Shown piece by piece: positions 32,241 through 40,707 of a stretch of DNA of 64,000 nucleotides. Made by a program: the position numbers and the translations under genes. The first letter of the stretch is position 1; each line of letters opens with the position of its first letter. The DNA comes from Oscillospiraceae bacterium (GTDB taxonomy: Bacteria; Bacillota; Clostridia; Oscillospirales; Oscillospiraceae): contig JAETNP010000008.1 in the NCBI GenBank assembly GCA_021768185.1, positions 1 to 64,000 on the forward strand. The letters are read 5' to 3'. The notes under the pieces are model-generated. The model saw only the letters and a program-made list of their open reading frames with translations. It was not told the DNA's origin and did no database searches.

Positions 32241-33170
32241 ATGGATTACAGCAGGAAAATATCGGAGCGTCTATGGAACCTCCCCGATAAGGGAGAACTG
32301 GAGAGCCGCCGGGAAGATACCTTTATTGACGATATCGTTCAGAAAAGCCACCTTGAAAAAGAATTGCTGTCTCATTTGGACGGGATCAGGACCGTATTCG
32401 ACGGCGGCGCGGGTTGCGGCAGGTTTTCCATCCTGCTGGCAAAACACGGCTGCCAGGTGACCCATTTTGATATTTCCCAGCCGATGATCGACAAGGCGAA
32501 GGAACTGGCGGAAAAAGAGGGCGTACTGGATAAGATCGTCTTTATCAAGGGAGCCCTGGAGGATCTGAGCGCCTTTGCGGACAACTCCTTTGATATGGTG
32601 ATCTCCTTTGACGCGCCGGTCTCCTACACGTACCCCCGGCAGGAGCAGGTGATCGGGGAACTGGTCCGCATCTGCGGGAAGCGGATCCTGTTAAGCGTCT
32701 CAAGCCGCCTGGGATATCTGCCGTATCTGGCGAATCCTATCCAGAAGAACCAGTTTATTCTGGACGAGGGCTACGGCGACCCCTTTGTCCGGTGGTGCGT
32801 CGAAAACGCGGCGGAGGCCGTCGGCGCCTTTCGCTTTCAGAAGGACGCCGTTCTGAAAGTCTGGTCGGACGGCCTCATGGGCGGCGAGGAGGAGATCGCC
32901 GCATATGAAGGCGGCGGCGCTCCCTGGTGCATCACCTATACCTTCCTGCCGGACGAACTGGAGGGCCTGTTGGAGCGCTGCGGCGTGAAGAATATCCGCC
33001 TGGCCGGTCCCGGGGCTTACGCCCGGACGATCCCCCGGGAGGTGCTGGTGAAGATCATGAACGATCCAAAGCAGCGGGAGGAATTCCTGGACGTCTGCTA
33101 CCGGTATGACTCCAGTCCGTATGTGTGCGGCATGGGAAAGGACAATCTGCTGGCGGTGGGCGAACTGTGA
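32241..33170 (+). CDS. Class I SAM-dependent methyltransferase
   Basis: A 309-residue methyltransferase with motif I FDGGAGCGRFSILLA (residues 53-67), the acidic ribose-binding motif HFDIS and NSFDMVISFDAPVSY. The C-terminal third is not typical of known rRNA or quinone methyltransferases. Its substrate is unknown. AT content is slightly higher than in its neighbours. It is followed by the groESL control region. The ATG has GGAGG upstream. Confidence 0.85.
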   Translation: MDYSRKISERLWNLPDKGELESRREDTFIDDIVQKSHLEKELLSHLDGIRTVFDGGAGCGRFSILLAKHGCQVTHFDISQPMIDKAKELAEKEGVLDKIVFIKGALEDLSAFADNSFDMVISFDAPVSYTYPRQEQVIGELVRICGKRILLSVSSRLGYLPYLANPIQKNQFILDEGYGDPFVRWCVENAAEAVGAFRFQKDAVLKVWSDGLMGGEEEIAAYEGGGAPWCITYTFLPDELEGLLERCGVKNIRLAGPGAYARTIPREVLVKIMNDPKQREEFLDVCYRYDSSPYVCGMGKDNLLAVGEL

Positions 33171-33224
33171 CGGGCCTACTTTGTGAACATTTTGTAAAAG
33201 CCCTAAATTTTTCTTAAAACCCTC

Positions 33225-33253
33225 TTGCATTCTGTGCGGAGATGATGTAAGAT
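33225..33253 (+). promoter_or_regulatory. groESL promoter
   Basis: TTGCAT (33225-33230), 17 bases, TAAGAT (33248-33253). The CIRCE operator follows directly, so HrcA binding would cover the transcription start. Confidence 0.7.
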
Positions 33254-33261
33254 AAGCACCG

Positions 33262-33288
33262 TTAGCACTCCCGAAGTTTGAGTGCTAA
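33262..33288 (+). promoter_or_regulatory. CIRCE element (HrcA operator)
   Basis: Exact TTAGCACTC - 9 bases - GAGTGCTAA. CIRCE is the HrcA repressor binding site that gives heat-shock control of groESL and dnaK operons. hrcA itself is not in the window. Confidence 0.97.
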
Positions 33289-33337
33289 CGGTGCTCAATA
33301 TGTTTTCAAAAAAAATTGATATAGGAGGAACCTAACT

Positions 33338-33622
33338 ATGAAGCTCACACCTTTAGCAGACCGCGTCGTCCTCAAGCCCATGGAGGCGGAGGAGACCACC
33401 AAGGGCGGCATCATCCTCACCTCTACCGCTAAGGAGAAGCCCTCTGTGGCCGAAGTCGTATCCGTCGGCCCCGGCGGCATGGTGGACGGCAAGGAGATCG
33501 TCATGTCCGTGAAGCCCGGCGACAAGGTCATCACCGACAAGTACTCCGGCTCCAACGTGAAGATCGGCGACGATGAGTTCACCATCGTCCGTCAGGGCGA
33601 CATCCTGGCCATTGTGGAGTAA
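33338..33622 (+). CDS. groES: Co-chaperonin GroES
   Basis: A 94-residue protein with the full GroES pattern (LTPLADRVVLKPMEAEE, mobile loop GGIILTSTAKEKP, then VKPGDKVITDKYSG). It caps GroEL during folding. A perfect AGGAGG site is just upstream. Control comes from the CIRCE element. groEL starts 40 bases after the stop. Confidence 0.97.
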   Translation: MKLTPLADRVVLKPMEAEETTKGGIILTSTAKEKPSVAEVVSVGPGGMVDGKEIVMSVKPGDKVITDKYSGSNVKIGDDEFTIVRQGDILAIVE

Positions 33623-33641
33623 GACGCGGAAAATTGATTAA

Positions 33642-35291
<1,650 letters not shown>

Positions 35292-35313
35292 TCCCATCAA
35301 GCGAAATAACTGC

Positions 35314-35347
35314 AGCGGTCCCGCCGGATATAACCGGCGGGACCGCT
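35314..35347 (+). terminator. Terminator after groEL
   Basis: A perfect 14 bp stem, AGCGGTCCCGCCGG with CCGGCGGGACCGCT, a 6-base ATATAA loop, then TTTTCGC. It starts 23 bases after the groEL stop. Confidence 0.88.
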
Positions 35348-35367
35348 TTTCGCTGCGCCGCTGCACT

Positions 35368-35465
35368 TATCCTTTTTCTTGAAGGAAAAAGCAGCCAAAA
35401 GAACTTGGGCGGCGTGCAGCCGCCGATCGGTCGTTGGGCGAAGCCCAATGACCGTCCTCAGAGAC
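35368..35465. repeat. Composite palindromic repeat downstream of groEL
   Basis: Three short hairpins follow one another: CTTTTTC-ttgaa-GGAAAAAG; then GGCGGC-gtgca-GCCGCC within CTTGGGCGGCGTGCAGCC; then CGGTCGTTGGGC-gaa-GCCCAATGACCG with one mismatch. The last two recur in inverted orientation inside the WYL regulator gene at 58046-58106, and the first block recurs near 17985. The rest of the gap to 35580 shows no gene. Confidence 0.6.
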
Positions 35466-35580
35466 TTAACCAATTGCAATTCCTGGATTTTTGCCCGGCG
35501 TAAGGCGGCCCACGGATGACGTTATTGCACTCTTAATCGAGGAATAGCATAAATCCCTCCTTCACCGCAGCATCTGTGTA

Positions 35581-35609
35581 TTGAAAATTTAGAAGATCCA
35601 TGGTACAAT
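35581..35609 (+). promoter_or_regulatory. Promoter for the GGDEF protein
   Basis: TTGAAA (35581-35586), 17 bases, TACAAT (35604-35609), 75 bases before the start codon. Confidence 0.72.
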
Positions 35610-35684
35610 GCTTCATGATAAGAAACGGATGCCGGATCTCTCAATGCCGGATTCAGGCGAAAGTAACAGAAGGTAGGTAAGCCT

Positions 35685-36980
35685 ATGGAATTGGAACAGA
35701 ATGAAATCAGACTGCCGGACCAGGAACCGGCCTTGGATGTTTTGACAACAGAGGAGAGCTGTCAGGAGATGGTCCGGTATCTGAACGGCATCCTGGAGGA
35801 CGCGGGGCAGGCCCGGCTGGACGTCAGCCGTCTCAGTGAGCCATGCCGGGCGCTGGGCGAGGCGCTGCAGGACTTCCAACACTTCGCCGAAGAGCTGTCG
35901 GATTACACTGCGCAGCTGGCTAAGGGCAACCTGGCTGTGGACTTTCTCAAGAGTGACAGCTGCCTCTACAGCAGTTTGCACAGCCTGCACGCCAACCTGA
36001 AGCACTTCGCCTGGCAGGCCGGGCAGGCGGCCAAGGGGGATTACTCCCAGCAGGTGTCCTGCATGGGGGCGTTTTCTGACGCCTTCAACACCATGACCGC
36101 ACAGATGAAGGTCCGGGAGGCCCAGCTGAAAGCGGAGATCCAGCGAGCCCAGCACCGGGCGGAAATCATTGATGGCTATACGGAGCTGCTGGTGGACCTG
36201 CTCAGCCAGCGGGACGAGTGGCTGCTGGTGGTGGATACCAAAACCCAGGAGATCCTCCACTGCAATAAGCGTCCTGAGGACAGCTCACGCTGCGACAACT
36301 GCAGGCACCGTCTGCCCATTCAGTCCAAGCTTCTGGAGTGGGACCGGTCCGAGCGGTATAAGATCTGGGAGGCGGAGGAGAGCGACGGCACCTGCTACCG
36401 CGTGGTCTCCTTCCCCATTGAGTGGAAGGAGCGGCACGCCTGCGTTCACATTGTCGTGGATGTTACCAAGGAAAAGATGAACGCCCGCCACCTGAACAAC
36501 AAAGATTACCACGATATTGATACCGGCGTTCGGAACCGCCGGTTCCTGGACGAGTTTGTAGGCCGGGTGCTGCGGGAGCATCTGGATTTTACCCTGTGCT
36601 ATCTGGATTTGGAGGGCGTGGAAGAGATCAACACCCTCCATGGCCGCAAGGCGGGAGACGCCTATATCCAGAATTTCGTGGACGCGGTCCGCAAGCATTT
36701 CCGGAGCAGCGACACCTTTGCCCGCGTCCGGGATGACAAATTCTGCCTGCTGCTGTCCGGCAAAGTCAAGCACCTCGTAGAGCGGAAAATGAGTGAAATC
36801 GCCGTCGCCTTCCAACGGGATGAGGAGCGGCTTTTCAAGCATCGCTGCAACTTCAATTTCGGCATCGTCGAGGTGGACGGCGAAACCAACACCTTGACGC
36901 TGGATGAACTGCTCTACAGGGCGGAAGCCCCCATCCGGCGCGCAAAACGGCAGCGGCAGCAAATGGAGTTTGATTTTTAA
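35685..36980 (+). CDS. HAMP/PAS-type protein with degenerate GGDEF domain
   Basis: A 431-residue soluble protein. Residues 50-150 are helical and HAMP-like (LAKGNLAVDF, then AAKGDYSQQV), followed by a PAS-like domain (about 180-265), and a GGDEF-type domain from about 275. The active-site signature, normally GGDEF, reads RDDKF at residues 349-353, so cyclic-di-GMP synthesis is unlikely. Related degenerate domains act as sensors or GTP binders. There is no membrane helix, so the sensor input is probably cytosolic. It is monocistronic with a good promoter, and a 16 bp stem follows. Confidence 0.82.
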   Translation: MELEQNEIRLPDQEPALDVLTTEESCQEMVRYLNGILEDAGQARLDVSRLSEPCRALGEALQDFQHFAEELSDYTAQLAKGNLAVDFLKSDSCLYSSLHSLHANLKHFAWQAGQAAKGDYSQQVSCMGAFSDAFNTMTAQMKVREAQLKAEIQRAQHRAEIIDGYTELLVDLLSQRDEWLLVVDTKTQEILHCNKRPEDSSRCDNCRHRLPIQSKLLEWDRSERYKIWEAEESDGTCYRVVSFPIEWKERHACVHIVVDVTKEKMNARHLNNKDYHDIDTGVRNRRFLDEFVGRVLREHLDFTLCYLDLEGVEEINTLHGRKAGDAYIQNFVDAVRKHFRSSDTFARVRDDKFCLLLSGKVKHLVERKMSEIAVAFQRDEERLFKHRCNFNFGIVEVDGETNTLTLDELLYRAEAPIRRAKRQRQQMEFDF

Positions 36981-36998
36981 AGAGAACGGCCCTGGGGT

Positions 36999-37034
36999 GC
37001 AGGCGTAAGGCGGCCATAGCCGCCTTACGCCTGC
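36999..37034. terminator. GC-rich hairpin after the GGDEF gene
   Basis: A perfect 16 bp stem, GCAGGCGTAAGGCGGC with GCCGCCTTACGCCTGC, and a CATA loop, followed by AAAATTTTG. It sits between convergent genes and could terminate both, though the U-tract is interrupted by A residues. Confidence 0.6.
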
Positions 37035-37083
37035 AAAATTTTGTAATTGCAAGAGATCAAATGGCAAACTGAAAGAAAAAGCA

Positions 37084-37440
37084 TCAGTCAGAGGAATCCT
37101 CGCCGTGCTCCGGCTTGCGCTCCGCGTACCATAAGTTCCAGCAGAAGCGGTAGGCACGCCAGCTCTCCTCGTCGCCGCAGAGAATGGTCAGGCTCTCCGC
37201 CTCCGGATGGTCGTACAGCACGTCCGTCACCGCCCGCAGCACAATCCGGGCCGCCCGGGCAGTATCAAACCCGAAGGTGCGCTGGGTGTCAAAGCAGGAA
37301 ATGGACAGGGACCGCTCCCCGTGGTCCAGGGACCAGCGCAGTCCGTCCGCGTACCAGAGGGCCAGGTCCTCCGGCGAGGCCAGATAGATCAGCGGCATGG
37401 GCAGGTTGTCCCGCCGCTGGAAACGTACTTTTTCCGTCAT
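37084..37440 (-). CDS. Truncated macrodomain-like protein
   Basis: A 118-residue protein whose arrangement resembles the second half of a macro (ADP-ribose-binding) domain: a helix (LALWYADGLRWSLDHGE), the strand SLSISCFDTQRTFGFD where macrodomains have ISTGVYGFP, helix AARIVLRAVTDVLYDHP, the strand SLTILCGDEES, and the final helix AYRFCWNLW. The N-terminal NAAN/DIT part of the family is missing and the G-rich loop is altered. It overlaps the MATE gene stop by four bases, so it is coupled to it. Ligand binding is doubtful. It could be an unrelated fold that happens to match. Confidence 0.55.
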   Translation of the reverse strand: MTEKVRFQRRDNLPMPLIYLASPEDLALWYADGLRWSLDHGERSLSISCFDTQRTFGFDTARAARIVLRAVTDVLYDHPEAESLTILCGDEESWRAYRFCWNLWYAERKPEHGEDSSD

Positions 37441-38822
37441 GACAGCTCCTCCTCTTTCTCCTGCGCCTGACGGCGCAGGATTTTGCCCATTACATAAAAA
37501 TAGCTGGGAACAAGGATCAGGTCCGCCCCCAGCCAGGCCAGGACCTCCGCGCACATGACCCCCGTGCCGCCCAGCACCGCCGGCAGCAACAGCGCCCCGC
37601 CCGTGCGCATGATAAACTCCGATACGCCCGAAACCATGGGCAGCAGGGTGTTGCCCATCCCCTGGATGCAGCTGCGGGTAATGTGCAGCACATACAGCAC
37701 CGGAAGGCAGACCGCCATCAAGGTGAGATACCGGGAGGCCACCGACAGCGCCTCCTCACTCTGGGCCGTCCCGGCGGGAACGAACCACGACAGGACCCAC
37801 TCCCCACAGCTCAGCATGAGTCCCGTAATGACCGCCGAAGTCGCCAGGGCAATAACCAATCCGGCCCGCATTCCCCGGGAGATCCGCTCCAGCTTCCCGG
37901 CCCCCAGATTTTGTCCGGCGTAAGTGGTCATGGCATAGCCATAGGAGGTGGCAGCCACCTCCAGAACGCCGTACAGCTTGTTGGTGGCGGTAAATCCGGC
38001 AATGAAGGCCACGCTGAAACCGTTCACGATGGTCTGGATGATCATGCCGCCCACAGCGATGATGGTGTTTTGCAGGGCCATGGGCAGCCCCAGCTTCATG
38101 AGCCTGCCCCAAAGAGCGCCGTCAAAGGACCAGTCCTCCCGGGTCAGGTGCAGCGCCTCCATCCGGCGCAGCCGCAGGATGCAGCACCCCGCTGCCAGGC
38201 ACTGGGCAATGATGGTCGCTGCCGCCGCGCCCCGGACCCCCCAGCGGAGGCCCACGACAAACCAGAAGTCCAGGGCGATGTTGGCCAGCGACGCCGCCAC
38301 CATGGCGATCAGCGGCGTCCGACCGTCCCCCAGGGCGCGCAGCATGGAGGCCGCCAGATTGTAAGCGGTCACCACCGGCAGTCCGGCAAACAGCACCCGG
38401 AGATAGCTGACGGCAATGGGCCGGATCTCCGCCGGGACCCGCAGCAGCGCCGCCACCGGCTCCGCCGCCGCTTCGCTGCCCGCCGTCAGGAGGACGCCGC
38501 ACAGCGCCGAGAGCAGAATGGCGCTGGCCGCCGTTCTGCGCAGCCGGACGAAGTCCCCCGCCCCGAACCGCTGCGCCATAAGGATGGAAAAGCCCTGGGT
38601 GAACCCCTGGATGGTCCCCAGGGTCAGCCAGTTGAGCCAATCCACCGTCCCCAGGGCCGCCAGGGCCTCTACCCCCAGCACCTTGCCCACCACGGCGGTG
38701 TCCACCACGGTATACATCTGCTGAAAAATATTTCCCGCCATCAGAGGGAGGGAAAACAGGAGCAGCAGCCGCCACGGGCTGCCCTCCGTGTGTACGATCA
38801 AGCCGGACTGCTTCTGGGGCAT
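37437..38822 (-). CDS. MATE family efflux transporter
   Basis: A 461-residue polytopic protein with the twelve-helix MATE layout and an internal pseudo-repeat (the LFSLPLMAGNIFQQMYTVVD start and the LMKLGLPMALQNTIIAVGG start of the second half). MATE proteins export drugs or metabolites in exchange for sodium or protons. It belongs to the NorM/DinF-like group of Firmicutes. The ATG at 38822 is taken; no strong Shine-Dalgarno site is visible. The macrodomain-like gene follows in the same operon. Another MATE gene is divergent on the opposite strand. Confidence 0.92.
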   Translation of the reverse strand: MPQKQSGLIVHTEGSPWRLLLLFSLPLMAGNIFQQMYTVVDTAVVGKVLGVEALAALGTVDWLNWLTLGTIQGFTQGFSILMAQRFGAGDFVRLRRTAASAILLSALCGVLLTAGSEAAAEPVAALLRVPAEIRPIAVSYLRVLFAGLPVVTAYNLAASMLRALGDGRTPLIAMVAASLANIALDFWFVVGLRWGVRGAAAATIIAQCLAAGCCILRLRRMEALHLTREDWSFDGALWGRLMKLGLPMALQNTIIAVGGMIIQTIVNGFSVAFIAGFTATNKLYGVLEVAATSYGYAMTTYAGQNLGAGKLERISRGMRAGLVIALATSAVITGLMLSCGEWVLSWFVPAGTAQSEEALSVASRYLTLMAVCLPVLYVLHITRSCIQGMGNTLLPMVSGVSEFIMRTGGALLLPAVLGGTGVMCAEVLAWLGADLILVPSYFYVMGKILRRQAQEKEEELS

Positions 38823-38915
38823 GGCATTCTTCTCCGATCCATTGAATTCCTCTGCGCGTCAGGTGTGATGAGCAGATCATGCAATACATTTGAAAATATC
38901 GGCTTTCTGCTGCAT

Positions 38916-38944
38916 AGTGTACCATAGGCGGAGGAAAATGTAAA
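38916..38944 (-). promoter_or_regulatory. Promoter for the minus-strand MATE gene
   Basis: On the minus strand TTTACA (plus 38939-38944), 17 bases, TACACT (plus 38916-38921), about 95 bases before the start. Confidence 0.6.
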
Positions 38945-38987
38945 GAAATTGACTCCGGTCCGCGCGGCACAAATAGCGGAAGCCGGG

Positions 38988-39113
38988 TATTATTTCCGAA
39001 TTGAAAATTCGGAAATAATACATTGGATTTAAGCCGTTTTGCTCGCCGCCGTTTACGGCGGCAACCGCAAAACATAGCGTATATTACTTCCGACCTTTCG
39101 TTCGGAAGTAATA
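38988..39113. repeat. Three-hairpin element, copy A
   Basis: A 126 bp unit. Hairpin 1: TATTATTTCCGAATT with AATTCGGAAATAATA, loop GAA (38988-39020). Hairpin 2: GTTTTGC (39036-39042) with GCAAAAC (39067-39073) enclosing GCCGCCGT with ACGGCGGC. Hairpin 3: ATTACTTCCGA (39083-39093) with TCGGAAGTAAT (39102-39112). The first and last twelve bases also form an imperfect inverted repeat (TATTATTTCCGA against TCGGAAGTAATA). Copy B is at 46411-46537. This suggests a non-autonomous mobile (MITE-like) element, or a structured RNA. Confidence 0.82.
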
Positions 39114-39151
39114 TTTATCAAAGAGCATATGGCAATAGAGGTTCCAACGGA

Positions 39152-39180
39152 TTGCATTTACCCGCCGGAGCGTGTATAAT
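39152..39180 (+). promoter_or_regulatory. Promoter for the plus-strand MATE gene
   Basis: TTGCAT (39152-39157), 17 bases, a perfect TATAAT (39175-39180), 58 bases before the start codon and 38 bases downstream of repeat copy A. Confidence 0.78.
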
Positions 39181-39238
39181 ACCGTAGAATGAAGAAAAAG
39201 CCTGCCGAAAAACAGCAACGCAAAAGGATGGTACCCAT

Positions 39239-40660
39239 ATGTCTAAAGAAATCCAATGGAGCCGGTTTCTCGCACCGGACGCGCAGCCTACTCTGAGGGA
39301 GCAGATGAACCTTGTTGTGCGTCTGAGCATCCCCATTATCCTGGCGGAGATCAGCTCCACCGTGATGAGCTATGTAGATTCCGCCATGGTCGGCTCCCTG
39401 GGGGCTACGGCCACCGCGGCGGTGGGGCTGGTGGCCAGCAGCACCTGGCTTTTCAATGGCATGGGCATGTGCGTGGTCACGGGGTTTTCCATCCAGATCG
39501 CCCAGCTCATCGGCGCGGGGCGGCTGCGGCAGGTCCAGTCCGTCATGCGGCAGGCCATGATGGTCGCCGTAGGCATAGGCATCCTCTTCGCGGCGGCCGC
39601 GGTGGGAATCAGCGGTTCCCTGCCGGTCTGGCTGGGGGGCGAGCCGGACGTGTGCGCGGGCTCCTCCCGCTACTTTTTCATCTACGGCTGCGGCCTGCCG
39701 GTGGTGCTGCTGCGGCAGACCGGCGGGAGTATGCTCCAGTGCAGCGGGGACATGCGCACCCCCAGCGCCCTCAATATCCTCATGTGCTGTATGAACGTGG
39801 TGTTCAATTCCCTGTTCATCTTCCCCACCCGGACCGTGACGCTCCTGGGCGCGGACCTCACCTTCTTCGGCGCGGGCATCGGCGTCGCGGGGGCGGCCCT
39901 GGGCACGGTCATGAGCGAGATCGTGACCACCACTCTGATGATGTACTTTGTGTGCCTCCGCTCCCCGGTGCTGCGTTTGGAAAAGGGCATACCCTGGCGG
40001 CTGGAGCGCGGCTGTATGATGACCACTGTGCGTCTGGCCGTCCCCATCGCCCTGGAGCGGGTGACCACCTCCCTGGCGCAGATCGCGGGGACGAAGATTG
40101 TCTCCCCCCTGGGGACCACGGCGGTGGCGGCCAACTCTCTGGCCGTGACGGCGGAGGGGTTCTGCTACATGCCCGGCTACGGCATGGCGGCGGCGGCCAC
40201 CACCCTGGTAGGACAGAGCATCGGGGCGGAGCGCAGGGACCAGGCCAAGCGGTTCGGCTGGCTGAGCGTGGGGCTGGGCGTGGGCGTTATGACCGGCACG
40301 GGCATTCTCATGTACATCGCCGCGCCGTGGATCTTCTCCATGCTGACGCCGGATGAGGCGGTCCGGACCCTGGGAGCGGAGGTGCTTCGCATTGAAGCCT
40401 TCGCCGAGCCCCTGTTCGCCGCCTCCATCGTGGCCGCCGGGGCCCTCCGTGGCGCGGGCGACACGCTGGTTCCCAGCATCATCGAGTTGGGGAGCATGTG
40501 GGGCGTGCGCATCACGCTGGCCATGGCCCTGGTGGGGCCGCTGGGCCTCCATGGCGTGTGGATCGCCATGTGTACCGAACTCTGCGTCCGGGGGCTGCTG
40601 TTCCTCCTGCGGATGTACCGGGGCAGGTGGCTGGAGCTGCAAACGATCAGCGCGGAATGA
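39239..40660 (+). CDS. MATE family efflux transporter
   Basis: A 473-residue, twelve-helix MATE protein (LVVRLSIPIILAEISSTVMS at the start; TTVRLAVPIALERVTTSLAQ beginning the second half). It is more like the DinF/MepA-like cluster of gut Clostridia than its neighbour at 37437-38822; the two share little outside the fold. The substrate is unknown. It is monocistronic, with a strong promoter upstream and a perfect 18 bp stem terminator downstream. Confidence 0.92.
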   Translation: MSKEIQWSRFLAPDAQPTLREQMNLVVRLSIPIILAEISSTVMSYVDSAMVGSLGATATAAVGLVASSTWLFNGMGMCVVTGFSIQIAQLIGAGRLRQVQSVMRQAMMVAVGIGILFAAAAVGISGSLPVWLGGEPDVCAGSSRYFFIYGCGLPVVLLRQTGGSMLQCSGDMRTPSALNILMCCMNVVFNSLFIFPTRTVTLLGADLTFFGAGIGVAGAALGTVMSEIVTTTLMMYFVCLRSPVLRLEKGIPWRLERGCMMTTVRLAVPIALERVTTSLAQIAGTKIVSPLGTTAVAANSLAVTAEGFCYMPGYGMAAAATTLVGQSIGAERRDQAKRFGWLSVGLGVGVMTGTGILMYIAAPWIFSMLTPDEAVRTLGAEVLRIEAFAEPLFAASIVAAGALRGAGDTLVPSIIELGSMWGVRITLAMALVGPLGLHGVWIAMCTELCVRGLLFLLRMYRGRWLELQTISAE

Positions 40661-40662
40661 CA

Positions 40663-40702
40663 AAAAAGTCCTGGAAAACCGTATGGTTTTCCAGGACTTT
40701 TT
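40663..40702. terminator. Bidirectional terminator between MATE and sngC
   Basis: A perfect 18 bp stem, AAAAAGTCCTGGAAAACC with GGTTTTCCAGGACTTTTT, and a GTAT loop. It is flanked by A and T runs in both directions and lies between convergent genes. Confidence 0.88.
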
Positions 40703-40707
40703 GTTTC

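Noticed and set aside
33171..33337. Possible riboswitch upstream of groES
   Set aside because: The inverted repeat is an exact CIRCE element, which explains it fully.
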